Of a stretch of DNA of 64,000 nucleotides, positions 1 to 13,800 are shown piece after piece; position 1 is the stretch's first letter; every line of letters begins with the position of its first letter. The stretch comes from Iris pallida (Eukaryota > Streptophyta > Magnoliopsida > Asparagales > Iridaceae), in NCBI GenBank assembly GCA_029216955.1, contig JANAVB010004000.1:124001-188000 (forward strand), in the 5' to 3' direction. A program made the position numbers and the translations under genes. Under the pieces are notes generated by a model. That model ran no database searches and was not told the DNA's origin. It saw only the letters and a program-made list of their open reading frames with translations.

Positions 1-928
1 TACTATTTATAGACAAAAATGCCAAACAGTCTGTCTCGGGAACCGAAATGACCTTTCCTAAAAAAATCATGTCCGTTCATTCATCTCTATTCATCTCATG
101 AATAGATCTTTATTTATTTTCTGTCTCAGGAACCGAAATGACCTGTCATCGAAAAGGCATGATCATTCATCAATTTTTTCATCTTTATTCATTTTGCGAA
201 TAGGCCTATATTTATTTTCGTTTATTTAATTTCTCGTAAATAAAGCCACATATAATAAATACTCAAAATCCCAGTGGAGTCCATCCGAATCATCAATTCT
301 TTCTTTTAAAACCCAGTTATTTTAAAAGATATCTTTATCTTTATGATAAATTCATATTATTATAGATATCATCTTTTTAGACATGATATCCTGTCTTTAA
401 GCCCTAGCCAATTTAAAGATTATCAATAAATGAGTTCACGTCCACATTACCTATGAATTCTATTTTCTATATCAATAGATTCACGTCTATATTATCTCTG
501 AATTCTATCATCTATATTAGTGACTTATTACGTCCACATTACCTTTGATAAAGTCGTCTTTTGAAATGACAATATTCTGACAATTATATTCTGTCACGTC
601 CATATTACTTCTGAACATATATAATTAGTATTGTTATTTTCTTTTAGGAGTTATGTCATGTCTGGTACCTCTTAACATATCTTCCTATTCTTATCTATTA
701 CTTATATCTGCTATAGGTATATAATAAGTAATAGAACCACAAAGAGAGCATTTTATTGCAATAATGTCCAAAATGTCAAAAAAGGGTACAACATTTTGAA
801 AGACAAGAAGATAAAAGCTCCTATAGATTGCTTCAATGGGGAGGCTGAGTGCTGAGATCAATGATCAATCTTTTCAAATTCTCAGCACTCTCTACTCTAG
901 AGTCGAGTATCCTTTGTCTAGCAAGAGC
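1..928. other. AT-rich non-coding stretch with diverged short repeats
   Basis: I see no gene here. Between about 430 and 615 the motif CACGTCCA/TATATTACCT, followed by CTGAATTCTAT, recurs about four times at 50-75 bp spacing. An earlier motif, CAGGAACCGAAATGACCT, occurs near 37 and 126. The same CACGTCCATAATACCTCTGA type of motif occurs once in E6 near 61507, next to its antisense genes. Confidence 0.5.
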
Positions 929-3597
929 TCACCCGGATTCTGGATCAAAAGGCTGCAGCGACTCTGCTCTGCATTCTAGTTCTGCACTTTCACCTTTGAC
1001 AAGTGCATCCCGTTTCCTCCTCAAGTCATCTAATTGACTTGCAGCAATCTGATGCATCTCAAGTACCTCTTCTAAACTTCGTCGAGATACTTTAACTGCT
1101 TCTTGGAGCCGAGCTATTTCAATTTTCTGTTCCCGGAGATGAACTTGATATTCAGCAGCTTCTTTTTTTTTCTGCAACTTCAGTCTTATAACACTCAACA
1201 GAAGAAGTTGTCTCGACGATACGAGATTTCAACTCTGCAGAACGCTGTGAGAAAGCTACCACATAATCTTCCAACTCTACTTTTCATATGGCAGCCTCAC
1301 GAGCCATCACCTCGCATTCAGCATCTACAAGTTTCTAGATGTTTTCTCTTGTTAGATCTTTATAAGATTTGATTGATTTCTCAAGCTCATTCAAAATATG
1401 ATCTAAGTAGTTAACTCTATCCAGATCACCAATTTTACGGATGGCTCTAATGATGAAGGAGGAAGGGCCCCTTAATGTCTCATAAGGCTGGTCCTTTTCC
1501 ATGACCATTTGGATTAGAGGCTTCAGAGAAGTGAAGAAAGCATTAGTATAAGCTTCGACAACACCTCTGTTCATCGCTGAGATCCCTGGGGTAGCCACTT
1601 CTGTTTGAATTCTTATTTCTGTAGTAATTGGAGGAACTATAGATTGTACACCAGGAAACCCAAGTTCTGGCATCATAGAAGAACTTCCCTATCCAGTTTG
1701 GGTCCCTATATCCAGGGAAGCCATAGTCGAGCTAAAACTGAATGTGGTCGATGCAGTTTTTACAAGTGTCCCTACAGGATCCACTGTAATCAAGATACAC
1801 AGTCATTACATATAATTTCAAGAATTAAGGTAAATAAAAAAATCAAAATTTTACCTGATCCTGGCAATACATATAGGGTTTCCCAGGACATATTCAGATC
1901 AGAGCGGAGCCTGGCCATGGTAGTTTCGGACACAACTGCCTGACTACTTCTAGCTTCAGAACCGTCTGATAAGAAACGACTGCTTCCAGCCCCTGATTCT
2001 TCTTGTTTAGCTAGGGCAATCTCTTTTGCATCCCTCACTTCAAAATCTTGATCAGTAGGGGTCTGAGTCTCTGCAACAACAGTGTTGGGATTTTATTATT
2101 CCCAGCTTCTTCAAGTGCCGTAGTCTGATCTTCGTTATTTTTAGGCTCATCCATTTTTGGGCTTGGATGCTCCTCCTCAACAACGAGATTTTCTTCACCT
2201 TCAACAGTTATACAACATTCTTTTGTCGGTACCAGTGAGACATCTATTGGAACTAGTTCTTCTTCATCAGCACTTACAAAATTATCTCTGATTGATACAT
2301 CGCCATAGTCACAATCCAGGAGGGCGTCTATTATCTCTCAATCTTCTTGAGAACGAGTAGGAGTTTGAGTGGCTGGAAGATCGGCAGCTCCAGCTTAAGA
2401 TTCTATAGGAGGCAACTCCTCTTCGGGGGCTGTAACCTCTCGGATCTTTGGGGTTGGGGATGACATGTTACTCCTGCTGCAGCCATGTAGTTACGGAAAC
2501 AGTCGTCCGTACAACTCGATATCCTGGGATTTTCTCGGTAGTAACTGAGACTGGAATATCAATTATTGTAGTCTCTGTAGATGAAAAAGAATAATATCAA
2601 TACATATTATTCATATCTTAAATTATGCTTAAAAGTATAGAAATTACCTTTTTGAGATAGTGAATCCTTCTGCAAGGATGATGATATATCAAATTCCTTT
2701 GGGAGGGAGGAAGCGTCAATTGTTTGACGTTCTGCTCGAGTCACCAGTAATTTTTTTTCTGGCCTTCGGTAGCAGAGGTGCTACAGGTTCTTCTTCGACC
2801 TTATCAAGGTCGCCTTCATCTCGGGCGACTCCACTCTATTTTGGAATGGAAGGAGTTATATCTTCCTCCCTAAAGGAGGCCCCAGTATGCATATGCTTCG
2901 ATTGGGACCGAGTCGTCCTAGTAGTAGGATGTTCACTAATTACCAAAGTTGTCTTTGTCTTTTTCATCCCCGGAGCCTTAGGAGGAGAAGAAAGATCATC
3001 ATGATATGAAGGAGCAGATGAATCTCCAGTCTTCCTTTTCTTAAACCCCTTAGCATGAGACTTTTCCTTTTGTACTTTTAATGATACGTCCAACGGCTCA
3101 TTTACTTCATCTAGGAAGCCTACAATAGAAGCCTCCATAGGTTCATTGGGAGGGTCTCCATCTTCTGCATCTCTGAAAAATTGTGCAGTATGAACTCCAG
3201 CCTTCGATCGCTTATCACTGGCAAATCTGTGGGCCAGATGAAAGTTTTCGGCAAAAGTGTACCGAAGTATAGAAATTCGCATATGTGTATAACATATGCG
3301 GACCCTGAGCAAGATTATAGGGCATGGAGAATATAGCCTTGGTGCCTCTGGCATTATAATATCTCCAAGCCCTAGCACCATCAATCAAGAAACCCTTGTC
3401 TTGAAGGCAAGTTATGGCATTCCCCACGTGCAGCTGGTCATAGCCAAATTGTCGAGCGAATCGACTTGGCAAATATGGTTCTAGAAAACAATCTTCCTCA
3501 AATCTATATACTAGGTGAGACGGACGGATAGTTTTCAACCATGCAAAAATAGTCGGAGATAGACGAAGAGGTGCCGCTTCTAAATCCATGAGTTGTG
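929..3597 (-). pseudogene. Broken PMD/coiled-coil gene of E1, C-terminal part
   Basis: Read on the minus strand from 3589, the first segment contains the PMD signature YLPSRFARQFGYDQ, preceded by a WLKTIRPSHLVYR segment that matches the E5 PMD gene (WLRNIRPAHMVYR). A charged linker follows (about 3250-2836, with a KRSK and a KKRK basic cluster), then an alpha-helical/coiled-coil tail (1676-929). A 71-bp intron at 1784-1854 (GTAAAA...TTACAG) joins its flanking exons in frame. The gene is dead: there are frameshifts near 3250-3300 and near 1190, and in-frame stops near 1695, 1335 and 1267. E2 removes everything upstream of 3597. PMD proteins are known in plants both as host silencing factors (the MAIL1/MAIN group) and as TE cargo. 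The position here points to TE cargo. Confidence 0.6.
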
Positions 3598-4666
3598 TGA
3601 AGGAATGAAGTCGTAAAACAGAATACTCTAGAGAGGGGTCAATAGAGTAGGCAGCGGAATATTGCTAAATAAAAACTTGTTAGCAGTTAGATCACAAAAA
3701 AAATCAATAATCATAAAGTAATAACTGTAAAGAAGAGAGATCAGAAGGCAAACGCATACACAGCAGTTTATACTGGTTTCCCTCTTTTGAGGACTAGTCC
3801 AGTCGGAAGAACTCTAACTTCCAGTTGAATCCACTATTGGAAAATCTCGTAAGTTTTCATACGAAGTCCTTGTAACTTCTACAGACGCGAGCTTTGATAC
3901 GAAGAACTCGACCAACTTCAGTTTTGAAGAGTCTTTCTTCAATCAAGCCTCTGATTACAATTTCTCTAAAATCTTCTAGACCGCAGCATACCGACAAATT
4001 GACTAGAGAATTATAACTGGCTTGGGATTTGAAAATGAAAGCTTTTTATAAAACTGTTTGGAAGAAACGTAAGCTTTAGAAGAGAAGAGGTGAAAGTGAA
4101 TGAGTGATTTTAAAAGATCAGAATTCTTCTATATTTATAGTTTTTCCAAAGGCAGAACTCTGGCGGAATTCGGGCAGAATTTGGACAGAACTCTATGTAA
4201 TAATCCGCAACTGAAGGGAGACCAAGTTCAAAAATCCAACATTCAAATAACGTTCACTATGGCCGAACTCTGGCCGAACTCTGGACGAGTTCTGTCAGGG
4301 TTTGGTCAAGAATATTTTAAGAAAATATTTTTGAGCTTTTTGAAATCCTTCAGAAGCTTTTGTAAATAAGAGATGTTTTTCAAAACAAAGGTCATTTTTG
4401 AAAATGATTTTGGATAGCCTATTTGCCAATACGACTTGGTGTACAATATATTCCTAGACTCAAATAAAAACAAAAATTATATTACATAAAGAAATACAGT
4501 CTCGAGTGGCAAACATAGCTTCGGTCTTGAACTGAGTAGATATCCAATAATGATCAGTGTCCAAGTGTCCAAAACGTCTTGAGTAAACATCTGAGTTGTT
4601 CTGTATATCGAAACAGAGTTTGATCAATTATTAAAATCAGGTTTGACCATGACGAATGGGCCAACA
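3598..4666 (-). repeat. 3' LTR of E2 (1069 bp)
   Basis: Begins TG and ends CA in window orientation. The right edge is set by the adjacent polypurine tract at 4667. About 920 bp of it match 34173-35092. It contains CAGAACTCT/CCGAACTCTGG motifs (about 4140-4305) like the palindromes in the E7 LTR. A minus-strand TATA-like run lies near 4125-4140. Confidence 0.85.
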
Positions 4667-4834
4667 ATCTCCCCTATTTTGATAATTGACAAACCTTGAC
4701 CGATATAACATCTTTGGTCTTTATCCAAACAAATTGTACCGATATAATGTACCAAAAAAATTGTTCTTGTAGATTGTTCATATCCTGTATTCTTACAGAT
4801 CAAAGATGTTAGATCTTATTTCTCCCCCCGTTGT
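4667..4834 (-). other. Polypurine tracts of E2
   Basis: On the minus strand, ATAGGGGAGAT directly abuts the 3' LTR. A second purine run, CGGGGGGAGAAATAAG, lies about 155 bp upstream (window 4817-4832). Repeated polypurine tracts are a described Sirevirus trait, and E7 shows four. Confidence 0.65.
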
Positions 4835-5219
4835 CACTTAGCAAAATAATTGGAAAAGAAAAAGCTTCTCCATAATATAAGCATAAGTAACAATCACTCA
4901 AGAAACAAAAAATATAGATGTATAAAAAAATTATCACAGGCATGGTATAAATGTCACAGACAATAAAAAATGTGATAAGCAGAAAATATATCACAGGCAG
5001 TATAAATGGAAGCATAATAAAAGATAATGCTATGAGAAATACTGAATAATGCTATACTGAATGAAAATATGCTAAGGAAAGCATATAACATGTTCACCAG
5101 ACAAAATAACATAAGAAATCACAACCATATAACTAATAAGAGTACTGATACTAGCTTGGAATGTCGGAGCATTTCCAAGTAAACAAAGAAAATAACATCA
5201 GTCTCAATAGTACGACAAA

Positions 5220-6485
5220 TCATATATCATCCTCATCGTCATCATCATCATCTGCAGTGCCAACATGTCTACCATGTCTGGATGGACCAGCTCCAGATGT
5301 GCCAGCTCCAGAGGTGTGTGGAGTAGCACAAGAACTACGGTACCAATCATAAGCATTCCCTGGCTGGAACATAGAATGGAACGCCTCATCCTCAATGTGG
5401 TCACCAGATACAGTAGGGTCTCTAGGAAGAGATCTAGCAGAATGACCCATCTGAGCAAATCGGAGATCAACAAACGAGGTGGCCATAGCCTGGAACCGAG
5501 TCACGTCACGAAACTCATGTTCCCTGGAAGTGTCAACAAAAAAGTCTGCAAATCCGAGAGGTGCTGATGAATACCCTCAAAAGTCATAGAGTAGGTCTGA
5601 GGAGGAACAGGTGCGGTAGGATCAGGTGTAGGAGGTGGAAGAGCAGTGGCAATGCTACGACGAGAAAGCTTAAGAAACTTGGGCTCAGGGTCCAGAGTGC
5701 AAGTGGATAATTCGATATCAAAACGCTGAAAGATGCGAGGGATAAGCATCGCATAAGAGAGATTGCGTTCTCTTCCACGACATCTTCCCATCATCTGGAT
5801 GATAGTCTTAGGGGCAGAAAAAGGAATCCCCTTAAGAATGTGATAGAGGGCAGAGAGTTCTAGTGCAGTGACATCTTCTTTCGAAGTGGATTTTGGAAGA
5901 ATAGTAGAATAGATGATGTAATGTAACTCGTAGTTAAACAAGTTCAAGTTATTGGCCTTGATCTTTCCAGAACGAGCACTTACAGGCGCACAAAGCTCAT
6001 TCTTGAAACTAACAAAAGTCGTTCCTTCGGGAAAGTCAAAGTCGGTGATGTCATCAAGCGGGGCACCTTCATTTGGAATAACAAGGATTTTCGCTAGCAA
6101 CACATCATCGAACTAGATATCGATCCTGCCAATACGAGTTCTTGCGGTAAAAGTGTCTAACACGAAGTTACAATAGAATAGTCTAAGGGCATCAGTAGCT
6201 ATAGGGAATTATGGGTAACAAGATGGTATAACCTAATGCCTCAAAGAAAGGATGGTGATCTGGAAATACAGTCCATTTAATCGGAGCGCCTGTGCATATT
6301 GTACTCATAACAAAGTCGGCATACCAAAGCAAAGCTTGGTCATGAGTTTTGAAGTAAAACTCATCCGACACGCCGTCACCCGATTGGACCGAGGAAAAGA
6401 GTGAATCCATGTTCGGATCGGAAGACGATGCCTCTTCACTGGCATTCGTCTTCTTCCTCTTGAAAGGATTGAATCCCTTAGGCAT
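5220..6485 (-). pseudogene. Third ORF of E2 (Sirevirus extra ORF), disrupted
   Basis: It starts at the ATG at 6485 (MPKGFNPFKRKK) and matches the intact third ORF of E7 over its length. Shared stretches include STILPK, LELSALYHI and a C-terminal tail with GTSGAGPSR beside the E7 tail GPSDVPGPSR. The frame changes near 6190-6100 and again near 5510, and a stop interrupts the first segment at 6192, so no full-length product is possible. The C-terminus ends in an acidic run of Asp residues (about 5220-5245). I see no signal peptide or clear transmembrane segment, so an envelope role is not supported. The family resembles plant proteins annotated as putative plant transposon protein (assigned from memory). 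Confidence 0.7.
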
Positions 6486-7113
6486 TCTTTCCCAAAACTA
6501 GGTAACCCTAAGAATTTGAAAGTAGAGGAGAGAAGGGGTTATACCTTCCTTGAATCAAGTATGTTGTAGAAGACGCGATTCTCCGCATGAATCCAAATTT
6601 TAGATGGATCTCTCCACGTAGATTGGAAGAAAAGGAGTGGAGAAAAGCTAGGGTTTGGGGGTTTTTCGGTAGCTGTTGCTGCTGTGATGAAATAGTTTGG
6701 AAGAGATGAAGAGGAGAAGGCCTCGGGTTATGACTTAAAAACTTACAGCACCAACAGAACTCTGGCCGAATTCGGACCGAACTCGAGTCGAATTCCCTAG
6801 GGTTCTCCTGGGTTTTTTAAAAAAAATTTGTGGGCCATAACCGTTTTATCAACTCATTTCAAATATTTAATTCTATGTTTAGTAATTTTAAACTTCAAAT
6901 AATATAATTAATATTATTTTATAAATTAATTTTCTTTACTCGGCATCTGTTTCAGATTAGTTGTAGGAGTACTGTCCCAGCTAACGGGAATTCACCGTAG
7001 AACAATTACGTACCGCTTTGCTTCGACCGTAGTCGTGGTGATAGACAGACTCTTTGTTGGCTTGCCTCGAAAACAGTTATAAAGTATTGAATAAATTAAT
7101 TAATAAAACAAAA
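6486..7113 (-). promoter_or_regulatory. Non-coding region between pol and third ORF of E2
   Basis: There is no coding region. On the minus strand it contains a block, GTTAGCTGGGA...CCTACAACTAA (near 6963-6993), alignable with E7 (near 55090-55120). It also has a run of GAACTC/GAATTC motifs (about 6752-6795) resembling those in the Sirevirus LTRs, and a CT/CA-rich leader just before the third ORF. The E7 copy has the same order, so this may be an internal promoter or splice-acceptor region for the third ORF. Confidence 0.45.
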
Positions 7114-7234
7114 TTAATTAATATTATTGACATCTAAAATTTTTAATTCTCGACGTAAATAATTGAAACGATCTCCCGCTAGAGGTTTTGTGAAAATGTC
7201 ACCCAATTGATTTTGTGTGTCTATGTATACAAGG
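7114..7234 (-). pseudogene. C-terminal end of E2 pol (RNase H tail), separated by E3
   Basis: On the minus strand this reads a typical copia RNase H end (QLGDIFTKPL, then FNYLRRELKILD) and stops at 7114-7116. Its upstream half (KHIEIRHHFLRDH) is at 29294-29360, on the far side of E3. The two halves join in frame, apart from the five-base target duplication made by E3. Confidence 0.85.
7230..7234. repeat. Target-site duplication of E3, left copy (CAAGG)
   Basis: CAAGG here and at 29289-29293 flank the TG...CA ends of E3 exactly. Confidence 0.9.
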
Positions 7235-7511
7235 TGTCACGACCCGTACCTGCTTTTCGGATACGAGACGTGTCCAAGCCAGCCTACGCCGCAGAGTCGG
7301 CGGTAGAACACTGTCAAGCCCGCAAGAAATAATTTCTCAAAATAAACTTTATTGCTCATTCATATTTCTAAATTTATTACAACAATTATAATATTTAAAA
7401 TTAAAGAAAATACAAAGTTCTCACAATATAGAAAAGATAGCTAGTTCCACTATCTAGGTCGACCTCAGCATATCCATATCTTCCCAGTGCTAAGAGTGAT
7501 CGCGGCTAAAC

Positions 7512-7548
7512 CTGAAAAATGGTGGTTTCCAGTCAGGAATGGAACGAG
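7512..7548 (-). promoter_or_regulatory. Conserved U5 module resembling a 3' splice site (E3 left LTR)
   Basis: On the minus strand: CTCGTTCC, ATTCCTGACTGGA, then a tract ending TTTTTCAG before GTTTAGC. The right LTR has the same arrangement at 14920-14956, and E4 and E5 LTRs have it at matching places. TCCTGAC resembles a plant branch point about 25 nt from a CAG acceptor. Confidence 0.45.
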
Positions 7549-9477
7549 TACAATCTCACAACAGAATCAATAAATGATGAAGTCCATAAATATGTAATAA
7601 TACTAAGATACATGATAAGGGATAAACATGAATCATGATAGGAATCATACGAGTAAAAGCAGGAAGACATGGTACACAAGTCAAGCAAGGACAAGAAAAC
7701 TATAATGTAATAAGACTATATCTAACAAGTGATTTGAAATACACTTTCGACATGTAAACAGCTAAGAGGTAAATCCGACACCCCGCACGTGAGTTGTGCG
7801 ACTGCTATAAGGCAAGAATAGATATTTTGGGGATATTTTTAGGTATGTTTACATGTCTACTAATGTACTTCCCCGTCCGGCAAGTACCCATGGATTCAGA
7901 CAGGTCACGAACACGAAAATATAATGGTCACAAATAACATGCAAGAATCCATAACTACTATCTCGTGTGACAAGCGTGTTAAGAATCAACATAATATAAT
8001 GTAAAACAATATTAAATACAAGAAGTATAGAGATAATCAAATATGAAAACTATCAGAGATGTACTCGCCTGAGGTCCTGTGCTGGTGAAACCGATAATAC
8101 TGTACCACTCAAAGAGCCACAATCAGTCAACACATGCAGAAGTCTTCGAATGCTGAAATAAATGTTACCAATGTTTTCAGAATTGTCAAGTTAGCTAGAA
8201 TTGCCTATCCTTAAGTCCAATTCTGGACACAGGGATAAAACGACAATTTTAGGTCAAAACGATGTCCGCCGTTGGACCCGCTTTGCACCAAAAAGCGTGC
8301 CAGAGTCAATGGTCTCTAAAGTCATCCAACTATATGTCAACAGATCCAGTTTTCCGATACGAACCCAACCATATGTCCAAAGTTGGATTCCGGCGGGCCG
8401 TGCACAAAATCGCCCATTGAATCGGACCGTAGGGCCCGCAAAACGGCGATCCGATCAACTTTCTCAGAATTGGACCAAATTTGGCATACAGGACCAAAAA
8501 AATGATACGGTCCTGTTGGCATAAGTTTCATCTCGATCTGACGAACGTGCACAAAGTAATTGGAAAACTTGCACAGAGCCCGATAAGGTAAATTTTGACG
8601 GATACGTATCAAATTCGTCGCGCATACGCAACTAATTTGAATTCCGTCAAAGCCCACACGTCGGTGAACTCGATACGCACATTTTGATACTTTCGGTTCG
8701 CAACAACGTCGCCTGGATTGGCAGGACGCACGTCGTATCGAGTGATTTTATTGTTTTTAAAACAGGTTTTTGGTAAACTTTGGGATCCGATTACTCGACG
8801 CGTAGTCGATGAAATCGACTTCTACAAAATGGGTTGTGGAGCCCTATATGTTGTCTACAACTGTTTTTAAGTAGAATTTCTACTCTGGCACTAGATCGAT
8901 CGGAATCGATCTTCAAATGTGGATGATTGGACTGTATTTGCCCTATTTTCGAATAGGTTTTTCTCGTACTTTGGTTCGACTTTTCTTGAATTCTAAGCCC
9001 TCTAAATCAAAACTAATTGAAAGAGTTTAAATAGGTATAGGTTGTTTACGCAATGAACAAACTGGATTGAAAAATAGAGGTACGTGGAGGGAGAAATCGT
9101 ACCATAATTTGGGGTGCTCGCAGCTTTTCTGCTGCTGTTGCTGCCATGGCGTTGTCCGCGCGCTTAGGTTTCGATCGCCGTTCGACGACCCTCGCGGCGG
9201 CACGCGGCCGTGGAGGGGCCACCTAGGCAACGAAGAGGGTGGCGTAGGAGTTTAGGGTTTAGACGAGACTCCTTCTCTCGGGTTATCGATCCCTACTGTA
9301 TATGAATATATGTACGAAATTCTCCTCGGCTCGGCTATGTGGGGAAATTGAGAGTCCAATTCTGAGTTGCTCGGCCTGTGGGCTGAGCCTGGCTTGGGCT
9401 GGTTTAGGATTGCTATGTTAATTTGGTTGTTGTTTCTTTTTATTTCTTATTTCTATTTCTTAGTATATATACCTACA

Positions 9478-10106
<629 letters not shown>

Positions 10107-10824
10107 AAGCCATATTTAGAGAATAATATAAACAAATGATTAACTTATATTTTTTTAAATCATAAATACTAAAATTTGTAAATAACAAACTCTGGGTGTA
10201 CACACAAAATACTGTGTATGTCAATTATGAATATATTTACACTCAAATATATATAGCCCAAATATCCCCAAAAGTCGACTAAGATATTTATAAGAAAATC
10301 ATTTGACATACTTCAAAATCAAATATTTTTAAAATATTAAGGATATATATATAATATATATAACCAACTTTAATAAAATTTCTACTCTGTCACTAAAACA
10401 AATATCCCTTAAAATATATCCACACGGACGTCTTTTATCACACTACATCGCTACATGGGCTTGGCTTGGTACGGGTCCAGTCCGGCTGGTTTGGTACAAC
10501 CGGGTCTCCTTAACGTCAAATAATATTAATAATGAATAATTAAACTATTTATAATGGTCATGTCACAACTTAGCCTAATTTTCCTAATTGGGACATCACT
10601 ATGGCTCGGCCTTCCTTGGCAAGGCTAATACACTAGTCAAGGCACGCCACTGCACTATCCGTGCCACGATTTCTAGTCACCTTGTACTCAAATTCCTAAC
10701 CATGGCTAAAATCATTTATCGTAATAATTAACTAAATAATTATTTATAAAAATCTAAAAATCACCATTTAAATAAAATAAATAATAATAAAAATATTTTA
10801 AAATTTTCGGGAAGGGGAGCTACA

Positions 10825-13800
10825 AATCTATCCATCTTTAAAATAATTTCGTCCTTAAAATTCTAATTCATGAATATTCCTTAAAATTCAAAGTCTATCA
10901 TTACCTTAATCTCCTTAATTTAATTCCACAAAATATTTTATAACCTTCTCTAGCCATTTATAACTCCGAATACTTGAGGACTTCTACCTACCTTTGGTCA
11001 CACTACTCCATCAAATCTCCTGTCGCTAAAACTTTATAATCTTCTAACTAGCTGCTAACAATCCTACCAAAAGATATCCACTGCATGAGGTATCTTTAAT
11101 CTTTTCCTATCTATCAAGCAACCCAAAATTTAACAAGCATCAAACTTACACAAGTAGCTAAGAAATATTGATAAACTCTAATAAGCATGACCATTCGTCG
11201 CTCCGAAATAGGAAGAACTAGAAGAAAAGGAAGAATAATCAAGAGAAAAAATAAAATTTCAAGAGCAGTAGAGTGCATCCAATGATGCAGATAGAAAGAA
11301 AGTTTATGAACCATTAACTTATTTGCTAGATTGGGCTACTCTAGTCCAATCACTTGCTAAATCGAAGAACCATTCGTTTCTTAGAGGGGCTTGCAATTCG
11401 TGCAGTACAAAAGTTTCGTTCTCGAAGTTAATCTAAACAAGGTTCCATAATAGAACAAAATTTGAGAATTCAAGATTGTGATCTTTTCCATAGTTATTTA
11501 AACACACGAGCAAGGGATATAAATGCAACACAAGATCGTATCGCGACTTCCATGCAGATGGAATAAGGGTTACAAATGACTTCACATTCTAAGAGGTGGA
11601 GACCACATAATAGGTATAGGGACCTATTTCAAATAGTTCAGTTTTATAGTCCAAATATGGTGGTATGCATGGATGGGTTTTACTAGGTCTTAATGCGTTT
11701 CCTAATTGGACATCACTCGTTGGTTGGATGAACCTTGGATTTCAATCTACATTGGCTGGACAAGATCCCAATGATAAAATTATTTTTACTAGCTTAGGGT
11801 AACCTAGAATAGGTTTCCACCCAAGTGGTTGAGCTAGTTGCCAGTCAGGTTGGTTAGCTAGGTTCCTAAAGCCCAAAATATGCCTTCGGTGACTTTTGTG
11901 TTTAAGTAGCACATGAGGCCTCAATTGGGTAGCACACTAGTGGCATGTGTATGGTGGGCTTCGAGTAGATCGCAACCATATATTGGATCGAATGAATTGA
12001 GTCAAGATTGAGGCTCTAATGGAAGTCGGAAAGTATACCGGTACTATGGTAAGGGTTATAGCTAATCCTTTTGACCTGAAAGTCATACCATACAAATAGA
12101 GTACAAGGGGACGTGTTTGAGTAGGACATGATATACCTAGATGACGGTGGACTCGTCTAGAGCTTGTATATAAAATTTCTTGGAAGGTAACAACTGGTCT
12201 CGTGCTCCGAATATTAATGACACGGCCGGGGGATAAAATGATCTAAATGGAAAGTGTGAGTCCATGGGGCACTAATTATCATCCTAATGGAAATTATTCT
12301 ACTCAATCGGTAATCCTCGTATATCCCCAAATTTTAGAAGGCTTACAGTCTTCTCACCTTAGAATCTAGGACATGCTTTTAGGAATAATGAGGTTAGGAG
12401 GATTCCTAAGTCCGGATATTGTACCTCGACTCTTGTCAATAAAGAATAAGGCACGACGTAACGGGATACGGTAGATATAAGTCAAGTCATGGATCGTTCC
12501 TCAATAAATAGAAAACGAGCGTGTACAATGACACATGGTCGATAAAATAGAATGATCTGCTCGTCCATAGTATACAAGAGTTATCGACGGGGTAACCAAC
12601 TCTAAGGCACATCATATGAAAAAGATTTCTAACAACTGAGTCACAAATTTCTATTTGTGTCAAACCTGCCAGGCTATTGTCATAAGGGTTCTAGTTAAAG
12701 CAAGCTTCAAACAAATAATTAGAGGCTCACAATAATTGGTTTCTTGAGAATAGATAGTCTCTTAGGTTGGCATTTGACTAAAGGTAAAACCATAATCATT
12801 CTCAAATTTCAGATGGCTAGAAGGTCCCAATAGTAGTTTGAGGGTCGATAGGAGAATGAGTAACTCAAGGCAAGGTTCCAGTCACAGGACTGGCCGATGG
12901 TAGCTACACTTGCGTATACAACTATCATCGCCATGGGGGTACTCTGTATCTATCTATCAATTACGAGCTTTCGTCTTTCCAATCAGTGAAAGACAAAAAT
13001 AATAAAGAGTTCAAGAGAGATGTCACTAAATACAATTACGTGATTCAAAGGCGAATGTATAATTCAAGAGGAATTGTCAAAGTAGTTGCGGATGAGATCC
13101 TAGAGACATCTATATCTCAATCCACGTAGGTTAATCTGAGGGTGAGCGAACCGAGTGCACTAAGGTTGACCAGACCGTAGTACATCGATTCTGATTAGAT
13201 AATATGTTAGTGGGCGTCCCCAATAAACATATGTCTTGAATCAAGCTCGATAAAAGAGCAAGCTTGCAAAACTAGGCTGTGATAGCAGCATTAGTCAAGA
13301 TACTCAAAATAGAAGTATGCAAGATTTTTGAAATGGAGGCACAAGTGGTTCGAGTTTTATAAGAATCAAAACCTTACCTTGTGTTATTGCTTATACAGTC
13401 GTCATACTATCTTCTATCCATAAGGCCTTGGTCGACTAATGGCTTATGGGCCTCTAAATTCTATATTCTAGATAAACCTATTAGTGTCAATCATTTACCT
13501 CGTTAATAGATCACAAGGACCATGAAATGCTAGATTGGGAGAAGTGCTACCGAACTTGCAGAACTTCTACTAGTATTGGCTTTGGATCTTATGGGACATA
13601 CAGGACATTTTTCTATCCTCCATTGTATCCTAAACTTGTAATCACATCTGATGTTATTTCACCGAGAATTATGCCTCGCCTGTCTACTCTGGTTATGGCA
13701 AACCCTTGGTTCCGTGATTCAGATATGATATGCTATCAGATACTCTACCTTATATTTACACAAGGTCTAAAGAGGTTAACGAAGACATAGTTTTAGCAAT

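Larger units (their letters stand above)
1..3597 (+). mobile_element. E1: 3'-side remnant of a Tat-like Ty3/gypsy element with antisense PMD cargo
   Basis: No LTR or pol of this element is inside the window, so the assignment rests on resemblance. The minus-strand gene at 929-3597 is a decayed relative of the PMD gene that E5 carries antisense to itself. The AT-rich stretch at 1-850 shares motifs, such as CACGTCCA followed by ATTACCT or AATACCT and CTGA, with the region next to the antisense genes of E6 (61500-61530). By analogy, E1 would be a plus-strand element seen from the end of pol towards its 3' LTR. E2 cuts it at 3597/3598. The five bases 3593-3597 (TTGTG) should be one copy of E2's target duplication, with the partner outside the window. 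It could also be host sequence with a TE-derived PMD gene. Confidence 0.45.

Noticed and set aside
8201..8524. 107-codon plus frame in E3 LTR, with a longer version at 15609-16184
   Set aside because: Antisense to the element and made of the diverged 158-bp repeat unit; no domain.
13527..13790. 87-codon plus frame in the E3 interior
   Set aside because: No recognisable family, no promoter or splice context; expected by chance in AT-rich DNA.
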